From NCBI GenBank assembly GCA_028622995.1, contig JAJQJQ010000027.1, positions 1,364,001 to 1,428,000 of the forward strand: 64,000 nucleotides of DNA. Reading direction: 5' to 3'. Below the pieces are notes generated by a model, which did not search any database, had not been told where the DNA came from, and saw nothing but the letters and a program-made list of their open reading frames with translations. Shown here piece after piece: positions 47,296 through 59,000 of the stretch. The first letter of the stretch is position 1. Every line of letters starts with the position of its first letter. The translations under genes and the position numbers were made by a program. The DNA is from Panagrolaimus kolymaensis. Lineage: Eukaryota; Nematoda; Chromadorea; Rhabditida; Panagrolaimidae.

Positions 47296-48219
47296 TTAAT
47301 AATTTCTGGTATGCGCCTTCTTCCTGAATTTTGATTTATTGGAACGTTGATTTGACGAACCAATATTTTGATGTTTCTTTCCTGATGTTAGAGCTGCTCG
47401 CGTGCAATTTTTCACTAAATTTTTCATATTTGTGTTCATCCAGTAGTTGACGGTTTTCATTTTCTCTTTAATATCTGATTCAAATTCAGTCAAATTTAAA
47501 TATTTTAATTCCATACTGGAGTTGTTTAAAAGTCCAAAAATAATTGCATTTAATCCAGCTGATTCACATTGAGTCGCTATGACAAGTTTTAAGTTTCCAA
47601 ATATCTGGAATTCTTTATTTGAAGCCACAGTGAAGCTTTTGAATTCGGCAGGTTCGTATACAAACTTGTTCCCAGTTTTTGATCGAATAAAGCCATCGAT
47701 TTCACACGTGTAATGTTCAATGCACTGGAGTTCTTTGTTGTAGCTTTTCACATATCGATAAATGGAATATTCGTGACTAGAAGGATGATTGAATACAACA
47801 GATTCTGCATCGAATCCACTTTGAACTTGATCAATTGATGCATTTTGTGGCCTGGGTTTCTTCCAAATTAAATATATTCGTTTTTATATTCCATTAAGTT
47901 CAACAATTTTTTCTTGGACTTCTTCATTTCTCCATGGTTTGGCCATTGATGCTTTTGCCCCTCGATTGGTGACAATATCGCCGTCATTGATACCATCCCA
48001 AATTGGCTTTAGCATTGGATTGTTGCGATGTTCAAATAAAATCGGCATTGAAAAATGTATTTCTGGGCACGTCATCTTTTCCTTTTGATTTATTCTAAAA
48101 ATTTTACTTGAATTTATAGAATTTAATAAAGATTCTTCATCGACAAATGGAAATAATTTGAAATCATCAATAAATGGTTTATTAAATGAATCCAAATTAG
48201 ATATACCAAAATATTCCAT
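47296..48219 (-). pseudogene. DXO/Rai1-like homologue 2 with one nonsense codon
   Basis: The frame from M-E-Y-F-G-I-S-N-L-D runs to 47296 and aligns along its length with copy 3 at 49143. One in-frame TAA at 47884-47886 interrupts it, where copy 3 has Lys (I-K-K-R-I-Y-L-I-W against I-stop-K-R-I-Y-L-I-W). After the stop the frame is open and the motifs are intact: G-F-D-A-E, T-C-E-I-D-G-F, E-P-A-E-F-K-S-F and A-T-Q-C. The C-terminus carries a basic Ser/Asn-rich extension (Q-R-S-N-K-S-K-F-R-K-K). A single AAA to TAA change suggests a very recent loss, readthrough, or a sequencing error. Confidence 0.7.
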
Positions 48220-48890
48220 TAAATTCAGTGAAAAATTAAACACAGCTAACGAGGCAGTTGGAAACCTCTGGAAAGGTAAAGAAAAAGCAAGGCAGTATTT
48301 TGTTTTTATATCATAGTGCTTCGTGGCAATGAAAAAAAGAAGAAAAAAAGTAAAGGATGCACACTCAAACGACATTTTGCAAGTAAACAGCTTGATTAGT
48401 TTTGTCACTTTTTTCACTCTTTTTTTTCAGAGTGATCAATCTTTCATAAAACTTTTTGTTGTTGGTGTTGCTAAAAAAGCTATTTGCCACCTGTGATTTT
48501 TATCCTCAGCAAAATAAAAAATTTTCTTGGTTGAATTTGTCGATTGTCTTTCTATTTTTTAAAAGGGGTGAAAATTTGAAGAAAAAAAGTGCAAAAGATA
48601 AATTGCGAGCAAAGAAAGTCATATGTTTTCTTTTCCACCAAAGTGTGTGTTGCTGAGTTGCAAATAAAAATAATTCGTTTTTTTTTTTTATGTATGTTTG
48701 TCTTTTTGTTGTTCATTCGGGAACTTGTTTGAAGCCCTTTGGCTGTTTGTCCGTTGTTGTTGCTATGTTAATCAAAGGATTTTTTAATAAAATTTGCACA
48801 ACAAAATCTTTATTTTAATCTTTCACAACGCAAAAAAAAGATTAAAAATTTTGATATATTGAAAATAATTTAAGTGTGCCATGAGAATGT
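48220..48890. other. Intergenic upstream of DXO-like gene 2
   Basis: The minus-strand frame continues upstream of the conserved Met with a hydrophobic stretch (F-T-F-F-L-L-F-F-I-A), but this is probably a T-rich promoter read as protein. No other exon is supported. Confidence 0.4.
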
Positions 48891-48983
48891 GGTAGTCTTA
48901 GATCATCGGAATATTAATAAAAATGATAATAAAACTGCGACTTTAGCCCCTTCGCCACGCCAAGGCGACTACCAAAGAAGAGG
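48891..48983 (-). ncRNA. HDV-like self-cleaving ribozyme candidate, copy 2
   Basis: The same layout as the motif at 47204-47278. P1 5' CCTCTTC (48983-48977), J1/2 TTT, P2 5' GGTAGTC (48973-48967), P3 GCC, loop TTGGCGT, P3' GGC, P1' GAAGGGG (48953-48947, one G-U pair), a longer P4 region, then C-T-A-A and P2' GACTACC (48897-48891). P2 differs from copy 1 by an A-T to G-C change on both strands, that is, a compensatory pair. J1/2 differs (TTT against AAA), so unpaired bases drift while helices hold. The P4 stem is less clear than in copy 1. It lies 160 nt after the stop of DXO-like gene 3. Confidence 0.6.
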
Positions 48984-49142
48984 ATACAAAATTTTTTTTT
49001 TGGGTATTGTAAGGCCCATATAATTTTAATTTATTTAAAATTCAGCTGACCACTCCTGAATTTTAAATCATTTTATCTAATTAATGTGGTCAGTCGCAAA
49101 ATAAATTGCTAAGAATTAATAAAAATCTTTTTTTATTGATGG

Positions 49143-49970
49143 TTAAATATAATTTTTGACCAGCTGATACATGTTGTAATTCATGAAGTAATTATCTCTT
49201 TTCAGCCTTTTTTCAAGTTTTTCTTCAATTTCAGCTAAATTTGAATATCGAAGTTGCATGGTGGTGGAATCATGAATTCGGCCAAAAATAATTTTATCTA
49301 TTCCAACTATTTGGCATTGAATGGCTGTGATAGCTTTGATTTTGTTTGAAATTTTAAATTCTTCATCACGATTAGGCGGTCTAAAGCTTTTGAATTCAAC
49401 TGGTTCATAAAGAATTTTATTATCCATTTGAGATTTGATGAATCCATCAATTTCGCTGGTATAATGTTTCATGCACTTTAGATCATTATTATATTTTTTT
49501 AAATAACGATAAATGGTGTATGGTTTTTTTAAAGGAAATTTAAATAATGCAGCTTCAGCTTCAAATCCACTTTGACGTTGATTCGCAGTGGAATTAACTT
49601 TTTTTTCTTTTCGCCAAATCAAATATATTCTTTTTTTGATACCATTGAATTCAATAATTTTTTCTTCAATATCTTCATTTCTGGTTGGATATGACAGAGA
49701 TCGTTTTGCTGATCTATTTGTAACAATATCTCCATTTTTGATAGCATCCCAAATGGATTTCAACATTGGATTATTTCGGTGCCCATAAAGCACTGGAGTT
49801 GTGTTAAAGTTGATGGTGAACGTGACCATTTCCTTGGGTTCAATATTAATTATAGTATTTGAATTAATATAATTTAATAACATTTCTTTATCAATAAATG
49901 GAAATAATTCCATATTATCAATAAAGGGTTCGCTTAAACTATCGATGTTTGAAATAGCAAAATAAACCAT
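49143..49970 (-). CDS. DXO/Rai1-like decapping nuclease homologue 3
   Basis: One exon, start taken at M-V-Y-F-A-I-S-N-I-D by comparison with its paralogues; about 275 residues. The frame opens further upstream (to 50030) with a Phe-rich stretch that I regard as promoter. The motifs are complete: G-D-I-V-T-N-R-S-A, Q-S-G-F-E-A-E-A-A-L-F, I-Y-R-Y-L, T-S-E-I-D-G-F, E-P-V-E-F-K-S-F and T-A-I-Q-C. All acidic, Lys and Gln positions known to build the DXO active site are present, so this copy is the best candidate for an active enzyme. The expected role is hydrolysis of RNAs with defective or non-canonical 5' ends. A ribozyme-like motif follows it on the same strand. Confidence 0.75.
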   Translation of the reverse strand: MVYFAISNIDSLSEPFIDNMELFPFIDKEMLLNYINSNTIINIEPKEMVTFTINFNTTPVLYGHRNNPMLKSIWDAIKNGDIVTNRSAKRSLSYPTRNEDIEEKIIEFNGIKKRIYLIWRKEKKVNSTANQRQSGFEAEAALFKFPLKKPYTIYRYLKKYNNDLKCMKHYTSEIDGFIKSQMDNKILYEPVEFKSFRPPNRDEEFKISNKIKAITAIQCQIVGIDKIIFGRIHDSTTMQLRYSNLAEIEEKLEKRLKRDNYFMNYNMYQLVKNYI

Positions 49971-50798
49971 AAAAACAAGTTGTTGGAAAATTTGTTTTAA
50001 AGGAATGATGAAGAAAAAGAAAAAATCCATTTCTTTTATATACTCTCAAAAATCTGCCAAGAAAAAGAGAAAAAAATATGGGAAAGACAAACATTTCGCA
50101 AATTTATTTAAAGCAAGTAGGCGTGCCTGATTTCTAACTTTTTTTTTGTTGGGGCTAGCTTAGCTTTACGTCCCACAAAAGCTCTGCATTTTTTTTATCG
50201 AAAAAAAGAAAGCATAAAAATTGTTCCTGTGTTTGCATAAAAAATGAGCATCAGGCTTTCGTACATGACAAAAATGCATTGAATCAAAAAAAAATGTCAA
50301 AGCCGATGATGAAGAAAAAAAACTTATAAAAAAATTTATCATTTGAAAAATGAAAAATTAAAGTTTCCTTCCTCAAAAATAACTATTCATCAGTTTTTTC
50401 ATGTAGTTTCACACCTACACATTATACGATAATTACATCATTCGATTAAAAATTAATTTACTTCCCGATTTTTTGTTGATTAATCGAAAGTTGAACTCAT
50501 TCCAAAAACCAAAAAAAAATAGGTCACAACAACTAATTTGTGTTTTCGTTTCGCGCTTGTAAAAATTTTTATTTTGATTACGTTCAAATATTTTTTATAC
50601 CTTCCTTTTTTTGTTGTAAATTGCATGTTTTTTTATTTTACGTTCGCTACGTTACCTTTTCTCTTTTTTTTCTTCTTCTGGGTTTTGAGTTTATTTTAAC
50701 TAATTAAGTTTTTTAATGAATAAAAAAAACATTCTTCGAACTGAAAAGCTTTTCTTCGAAAAATGGTTAAAGTTTTTTGATTTCCTTTCTTTTAAAAA
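49971..50798. other. Intergenic, divergent promoters
   Basis: AT-rich region between the divergent starts of DXO-like gene 3 (-) and the C6-domain gene (+). No exon is supported. Confidence 0.5.
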
Positions 50799-52079
50799 AT
50801 GGTGATTTTTCTATCGAAAAAAATTATTTTATTTACTATACTTTTATCAATTTTTCCATTACTGGGATATTCTTGTGCACCCACAAGCGCTGTATCATCG
50901 CCAACAGTCACCACCACAACTATTATCCCATTGACAACCACTACCACCACCACCACCACTGTTGCACCAACAACAACAACCACAACAGTTCCAACTACTA
51001 CGACCACCACAACTCCGACAACTACATCAACGACAACCACGACAACAACCACGACGATGACAACTACTACTACAACACCTTTGGGTAAGAAAAATATTGT
51101 TAAAAAATTTTTTCGTTGTTGTTGTCCATCCAAATTTTAAACTAAGCGTTTTGATTCTCGAACTTTTTTTGGAGAATTTTTTTGATCTATGTAAAAAAGC
51201 CAGGGAAATTTGGATTTCTTTTTTTCATATTTTTTCTTTAAAAGCAAGCAAAAATTGGTTTAAAAGAATTTTTATTTTTTTTGGTGAAAAGTTTTTGTTT
51301 GTTTTTTTGCGACTTCATTAAAAAAACTAACCGAATGAATGAGTTTAAAGCTAAAATATAATTTTAAAAAAAATTGTTTTTACCTCGATTTTTGATTTTG
51401 CGCTAAATTGGTAGAGCTAATATTTTTATGGCTACCAAAGCTAGAAATAAGAGCTTCAAAATTTCGATATAAAAATCATTTCATCATTTTTCGAAATAAC
51501 TTAAAGAATAATTTAAAAAAAGGTTTTTATCAAATAAAACAAACAAAAAATTATTACGGGAATTACTTTCAAAAAAAAGAAGCAAATACTTTCATATTTT
51601 TTTTATATATTAATTTTTTTCAACAACAAAAAAAAGCTGCGAGCTTGAAATTTATTATATTTTTCTTCTTAAATCCCCTGTATTTTTTTTTAGCTTGTAC
51701 TGCATGTGCTGATGTAGAGGTTTTACCTTCGGATATAGGAGGAACGGATCGACCTGTAACTCAAACGCCTGGAGTGGATGCAAATGGTTGCGCAACCTTA
51801 ATCGTCACTTGCATGGCTGTCAATCCAACTTCACAAATTGTATTCTTTGTGAGTCCAATCAATTATTTTTTAGAATTTATTTTTATTATTTTAATTCTCA
51901 ACAAACAAAAAAATATTTATTTTTAGTGGTTTGAACAAATGGCCGATCGAGGTGTTTCAATGGATACAGGAACCATAAGTCGAACCCTAACTTGCAATGC
52001 AATGATGCAATTAGAATTATTTGAACCTGACACAGGTGCCACAGGAATAGTCGATCAAGTTCAATGTGTTTCAATATAA
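50799..52079 (+). CDS. Secreted Thr-rich protein with C6/DUF281-like domain
   Basis: Exons 50799-51084, 51694-51848 and 51927-52079 join in phase for about 197 residues. A signal peptide (K-I-I-L-F-T-I-L-L-S-I-F-P-L-L-G-Y-S) is followed by a mucin-like run of Thr with Pro, Val and Ser (about residues 36-95), encoded by an ACN triplet repeat. The C-terminal domain has cysteines in the order C-T-A-C, N-G-C, V-T-C, L-T-C and Q-C-V at the end, the pattern of the nematode C6 (DUF281) domain. The protein is probably O-glycosylated and extracellular or cuticle-associated. The repeat tract is likely length-variable. Confidence 0.8.
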
Positions 52080-52262
52080 ATAAATAAGACTTTTTTTTGT
52101 TTTTTCTTTTAATTTTATTTAATAAAAAAAAGTTAATATTTTATTTTAAAAAAAGTTGAAAACTTGCATAATTTTTAAAAAATGAATTTTTACAAAAAAA
52201 AATTTCAATAAAAAACTTTAAAAAAAAGGAAAAGGGCTTTAATTAACTATTTAAAATTTTTC

Positions 52263-55200
52263 TTATTCTTCATCAGCAATATTGATATCATCTTCATCTA
52301 TATCATTTCGATGCATAATAATAAGATCATCATCAATTTCATCTTCGTCATGACCTCCTCCACCTTCAATATCTTCATCTTCATCTTCACCTGAATCATT
52401 TTCATCCGTTTCAGGTGACGAAGGTTGTTGTTCATCATCACTTTCATCAATGGAATTATTTTCATTATTTTTATCCAAAAAATTAGAAAAAATAATTTCA
52501 TCTACTTTTGCAAAAGTTATTCCTCCTGGTGATAATAGAGATAATTGAGGATGCAAATTTTCAAGGTAGCTTATGTTTTTACTAATGGGAGGAAGTTGAC
52601 CTTTTTTTGAATCTCCTTCACTAGCGGCGTCTAAAAATTGGTTGGTTTTAAGCATTTTAAATTAAAGGCAGAATTTTTTTGGGTTAATATTGAAATTAAT
52701 AAATTTTTAGAAAAAAAGCTTACGCATGGTTGTTCGATTAAATACAGTTGCAACATATTCTCGATGCTCTTGTGAAATGAGATCAGCATATTTATCCTTG
52801 ATTAAATCTGGATCAGTTATCATCATTTCAAGAACTTTCTATAAAAAAACAATGATTTACTATAATTTCTATAAATATCCGAAAAATAAATTAGAATTTA
52901 GTCAATAAAAGAGTTGCAAAAAAAAATCCAAAAAATTTGCTTAAAAAAGTTTCAAATTATCAGTGTCTTAAAAAATGTTATTTTAGATAATTTTTTTTGA
53001 ATAAAAAATCCACCAATAAGGAGGATAAGTAAATTGAGATGCCAACAAAAAAATAGAAATTTTTGAAAGCTTTGTAAGTTGTGTTTTTGGATTAAAAATT
53101 CGAATCAAAACTTTAAAAAAAAGAATTTCACAAAAATTGATTAACAAAACTTTTTTTTACTGCTTTTATAACCTACCGTAACTTTAGCATAAATAGATTC
53201 AGGAATATCTTTCATATTTTTAACAATTCCCCATAAATCTCGAGATTTTTCAAGAATTTCTAAATATGGTTTATATTCTTCAATAGAATTTTTAGTTATT
53301 ATTTCTTTTCGTCTTCGTGGTGGTGGCATTAAGGCGGAAAGATCTTCCATTTCGGTATCATCATAATAATTTCCCGCTGATGAACCATTAGATTCATACA
53401 TTTCCGCGATAATCGTGGTTGTCGTTGTGGGACAACCATTTTTTTGATTTTTGTCGTGACCATTTGAAGATTCTATATTTCCACTTTCTGAATTAAAACC
53501 ATTTTGTGAATTTAACGTTGCTGCAGCTCCTGAAGCTGATCCAGAAGATGAATCACGAGAATATGATCGATGAACATTTGTAGCATTAGTTTGATTTTGA
53601 GAATTGGAGGGTTCTGCGGTAGTTTGACTATTTCGTCGCTTTGTTCCACTTCGTTGTGATGAAGCTGCTGAAGCATTAGAAGATGATGGAGAATTTTTAC
53701 GTCGAGATGACGAAGATGTTGATTGAAGTTGTTGTTGTTGGGTGTTTTGAGAAGCACGGGTAGGCATTCGTGAACTTCCAGGTTGGGGTTCAATTGGAGT
53801 GGGGTTTTTCATTTGCTGAAAACGTTTTTCAAAATTAATTACAGAGTTGTTGGGAATTTTTCTTCAGATATTGATCTACAAAAATAAAAATATTTTGAAA
53901 ATAACTGTTTTTCAACCATTAAAAAAAGGCAAATTTAAGCCTTAATTTGATTTTCAAAATTCAACTTACTCTAACAACTTTCATCATATCTTCAATAAAT
54001 GCTTGAACTTTTAGCAAAACCAACAAAGCTTTATATTCGGATTTTGAAAAGGTTGAATTAAAATTTTCAAAAATTTCATTTAAATGTTCAGAAATTTTTC
54101 CGCTTTTAATTATTTGAACTGCTTCTTGACGCTTTTTCATAAATTCTGGGTCATATTCAATTTTGATGTTAGTTTGATCCACAAAAGCTTGAGTGGCTTC
54201 TGCATATCCGAGATGGACCAACCAATTTGCAATGGCATCATTCATCCAAAGTGCTTTTTCAGGGGGAAGTTGAATGGAATTGAGACTTTTTTTAGCGTAA
54301 TTTTTAACTTTTTTAAAATCCTTTTCAATATCATATAAAAATGGACGTTGACCAAAATTGGTTTGAACCACTTCGTTACACGCTTGCATTCCAACCACAG
54401 GGTAATATTCATGATCCAGAGGTAAATTAATATCGAGGTAGCCTGAAATATTTAAATAATTATTTTTGAATGAAAGAAAATAAAATTTTAAAAAATCTTT
54501 TATATACAGAAAAGATTAAAACTTCTAATATAAACTTTTTCATAGAAAATAGAGGTATCACTATTCAGGAAATAATTTTGTGAAAATTATGCAAATTCTT
54601 AGATAAGAAATAGAAAGAAAAAAAAGAATCGAGAATAAGTGTAAAACTTTACTCGGATTTTTTTCTCTTTTTCTCAAGCAAACTAAATTTTTTTTTCATT
54701 GCTTTGAGAAATTTAAATATATATACCCAAGATGGATGAAAACTTACCAAGATTTTCACCATTTTTAGTGAAAAATATTTGTTTATTAGCAAAATTCACT
54801 CCACATCCAACTGTGTCATTTATACCAAAATTTGGTCCATAATCCGTTCCTTTTCCAGATGAACAAAAGAAATGCCCATCATCTCCATGATAACCAAACG
54901 ATAAATTATCCCATCCCGGAAGTCGATTCGTTAAAATGCTTTTTTCCATTATTCCAATTCCAATTAAACTATTTGTTGCGCTAAAAGCCCATCTAATTTT
55001 TCAATATTTTTTTTAGTCTTAAATCAGAAAAATTTGTGGCTTACTTTCGTTCTGGAGTAATAATAGTTACTTCAAAATAATATACTCCACAACCCAATGG
55101 AATTGAATGATTTGCTCGAACTGAAGCCGCATCATTGTGATTGACACCTAAACCTTTATATTTGAGAAGGGTTTTATCAGCTGAAACGTAAATGGTTTCT

Positions 55201-56018
55201 CGACGATCGATGGATGACCAATGAGTTGGTAGAGGAGTGACCTGGAGAAAAAAATGGGTGATATATGGATTTTAAAAACTCAAAGACGCTTTTTTTAAAG
55301 GCACAATAATGCAAAATTTCTCAATTTTTGCATTTTTTCTTTCAAAAATCCAATGATCATGTGCTTTTAAAAGATTATAAAAAATTGAGTTTAATTTTTA
55401 GTTGTAAGACTGAAAACGTGGTACTTTTGTGCTTTAGAAAAAATTGAGCTCATTCACCTTTTTGAAGATATGGGCCATGGTCATCAAAAATAAATGTCCC
55501 TCTCTCATTTTTAATGTTTTTAAAAAAAATTTAACCATTCAATTTTTTTAGAATATATTATTTTGTATTTTTTATAGCTTTAAATTAATTAAAAATCCCT
55601 CGAAAAAAGTATAAGAGTTGTTTTACAACTTTTTTAGTTTTATCTTTTCTTATTTTAAAATTAATATTTTGTGTCCCATTAAATTACATTGGGACGATAG
55701 TTCCAGTTCTCAATATATATACTTTTTTTTCTAACTTTCTCAAAAATTATCACTAACCTTTGGATCAACTCCAGGATAAAGAGAAGCAATTCGTCTATTG
55801 ATATCCCGACCAGGAGTAACAAGTTCAACATCTTTAGGATATTTAACTCCCATAAAATTATTATCATCTGAATAATATGGTCGATTAATTCTTGTGGTCA
55901 TATGTCGAAGATAATCGGGATTATTATATACATGATGATAAGGATATAATCCAGCTAAAATTCTTGTTTCATTTTGTCGAGAGGCTAATTCTGCATCGAT
56001 CATTGGGATATCATCCAT
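52263..56018 (-). CDS. ranbp9-like: RanBPM (RanBP9/10) orthologue, CTLH/GID E3 complex scaffold
   Basis: Seven exons (55758-56018, 55045-55241, 54748-54980, 53970-54442, 53177-53815, 52724-52838, 52263-52630) total 2286 nt in frame, 761 residues. A SPRY domain spans about residues 90-235 (Y-Y-F-E-V-T-I, I-G-I-G-I-M, F-G-Y-H-G-D-D-G, G-C-G-V-N-F-A-N-K-Q-I-F-F-T-K-N-G). LisH follows near 296-325 (I-A-N-W-L-V-H-L-G-Y), then CTLH (I-K-S-G-K-I-S-E-H-L-N-E-I-F). A long Ser/Gln/Asn-rich insert separates this from the CRA-like part, and the C-terminus is an Asp/Glu-rich tail. RanBPM is the core scaffold of the CTLH ubiquitin ligase. The order SPRY-LisH-CTLH-CRA is canonical; the acidic tail is unusual. 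Confidence 0.85.
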
Positions 56019-59000
56019 GATGATGGCGACTGTGGGAGTTTGAATTTAGATAGATGAAGAAAAAGAAGGATTTTGTTTTTTGGCAGTGATCTGAAAATGA
56101 AAGTAATATTAGAAAGAATATAAAATTTTTTAAAATCAGCAGCAAAAAGCCGAAAGTGTTTAAATCTCACGAAAAGTGTTTTTTGAATATATGGAAAAAA
56201 GTTGTGTGATACACGATAAACTTAGGGAATATTAAAAAAATTGATGTTGGACGATGCTTGCTACTTTCAGGTAATGTTTTGAAACAAAACCCGTGAAAAG
56301 GACAATGGAATGATTTGGTCGATGGTTATTAAAAAAAAACACACAATCAAAATCAAAACAATAAAAGAAAAATGGGGAGATGGTGTGTGATGAACCTTTT
56401 TTTATCATCAAAAATCACCTTTCTATCTATACTTTCTCTTATTAGTGTTCTGTTTTGTAATTATCATAAAGTTTTTTTCTGTTAAATTCAAACAGAAAAT
56501 ACTTTTACAATAGCAAAATAGTTAGATTAATTTATTGATAAATTTTGTTGCAAAATTTGTCCAAAAAATATTAGGTTTTTAGTAATTTAAAAATAGTCTA
56601 TGTTGCCGTCACATTTTTCTGATTGTTCTAGAGTCAATACGACAAATATTGATTAAAAAATATATGTACATACAACAACAACGAAAAGGCACCCTTCAAA
56701 GAAAAGATGGAGAAGTAAAAACATAATATTTTTGACTTTTAAAATTATCTTCTATCCAATTTTTATTAGAAATATTATAAAATAGATTTTTTAAATTTCT
56801 TGCCATGTTTTTAGCCTTCCAAAAGCTTAAAGAGGATAAGTAGCCAAAATCAGTGATAGCACCACAAAATGGCTTTGTAAAGTCGCATTTTTAACTAATT
56901 AAATTTTTTTTAGTAGTTTTACTAACAAAATAATTCTGATCGATATATTTTTATTATTGAAAAAATAACCAGGACACCACCACCTCGACACCGCCGACAA
57001 CGACGACGACAATAACTATGGCGAAAGGGTGAAAAAGGGGAAAACTAGCACGTGTCTGCAGCAACGAAAAAAAATGCACACAAAACAACACTCTTTGGAA
57101 TGAATATATTTGAAAATATAGCAAAGTCGTCCTTTTTTTTCTTCACATTTTTCTTTTTCCTTATGCTTTTTTTGCTTTGGATTTGTTTCATTTCATTCTT
57201 TTTTTTTGGATGGACGCTGCTGAAATATAAAATGTGCGTCGCCCGACGACTTTTCGTGTGGATGGTGTTCAACAGAAAGCAGCTGCGAGACATACATTTT
57301 GTTTTATATATATATTTTTTCTCGGGTTGAAAAAAAGAAAAAAGAGTCCATGTTCGATTGAAAAATGAAAAGTCGTCGTCGTCGCCTGCTTTTTTCACTC
57401 AAAATTGTGTGTGTGTATGTTTGGTCGTCGGTTGGTTGAATGAAGAATCAGCTGGAAAAAACAAATTTTTCTTCTTCTTCGTCTGTGTTATATGTTTTTT
57501 GGTCGTTTATCGTTTATGACTTTTGGTTACTCTTTTTTGTTTTCTCTGCTATTCGACGTCTTAAGTTTAAATGGAAAAAAAGGCACAACAATAAATGATT
57601 TTTCGGATGGATGACTGACTGACTGACTGATTTGTGTGTGACTGACCAGGTGATTGCAAAAACTATGGAAAAATTGAGAGAATAAAATAACTTAATTACA
57701 TAAAAGTGCTAATGAAGATCTTTGACACAAAAAAAAAATAACAAATGTCAGGAGATTTTAAGTTTTTTATTTTTAGTATTAAATTTGTAAATAAATTTGA
57801 AAAAAAGTAATAATAAATAAAAATGCAAAATAATCTTGAAAAATTTAACAAATTTGCATCCAACAAAAAACAGTCTTCTGAATAAAATAAAAGAAAATTT
57901 TGAGAAATTATTAGAAAATATGGAAATAATTTAATTTTAAAGTTTTTAACTTTATAGAATTACACTTCCTGTCTTATTAGTAGTTGTTATCAAAAAAAAA
58001 ACTAAAAAAAGCATCGAAAGCAAATAACAAGCATTCGTCCGATATATGTAAGAGTTTCTTCCGCTGACAGAAAAAACGAAAAAATTTTTGTTGTTGTTGA
58101 GAGTGTTAAAAAAAGTATTTTTCAGGCCTTTTTCTTTTTCTCGCTTTTAACAGATTTTTTTGTTTTGGTTTTTTTCCATTAATAATAAAAGCAAAAAAAA
58201 CCTTTTGAATATTTTAGCTTTGTTTTTTCTTTTCTTTTTTTAGCTCTCTCAATATAAATGGAAAAACATAGATTTTTTTCGAGAAGAATAAAAGAAACTT
58301 AAATAATGAAACAGATTTTTCCTTGAAGCAGAAAAATGATGAATAAAAAAAATTGTTTAACTGAATTTTATTACGATAAATGCTGTCCTGAGCAATGGAC
58401 GCTTAAAAAGAAAAATTCCATAAAAAAAATTATTTGGGATTTATAAAGTTTGATATTTTTGAGAAAAATTATATGGAATTTATACAAAGAAACTTTGTAG
58501 ATTTTTTTCTGAAAAAACTTTCAATGTTTTAACTTTATACATACATTTTTAAGAATCAATCAAACAAAATGAAGAGAGGAAAAGAAAACTCTTTTTTTGA
58601 GTTGAATTTAATTATGAAAATCTTTTATAAAAAGTAAACAAAAATTAATGTTAAGATTGAGAATGGATGCAATTTGTTTATGAGTTTTCGAAATAAAATA
58701 AAATCTTTCTTTATAAACGTTACCATTCAACAAGATAAAATGTTTTTTAGATTGCCGCAACATCGATCGATATTGTATTTATTTTTTATTTATTTCGATC
58801 GTTCGCGTATTATTTTGGGAAGCTTTTCTTTTATCCTTTTTTTAAATGTTTTTTGCTGAACAATTTTTTTCCTGTCTTTCTTTGAATATTTAAAATAATA
58901 TATATATTTTATTTTAAAAAACTAAAGTAAATGATTTTCAAGAAAAGTTTGAATAAAAAAATTAATTCTAGAAAAATAAAAAGATTTTTAATTAAAATAA

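Noticed and set aside
49971..50030. Phe-rich N-terminal extension of DXO-like gene 3 as a signal peptide
   Set aside because: The Phe codons come from T-rich promoter DNA, the paralogues differ completely there, and DXO enzymes are not secreted.
50792..51133. Long minus-strand frame rich in Val
   Set aside because: It is the antisense of the Thr-repeat tract; no signal or domain.
57045..57398. Minus-strand frame of 117 codons
   Set aside because: Low-complexity Lys/Phe-rich translation of T/A tracts; no splice partners or domain.
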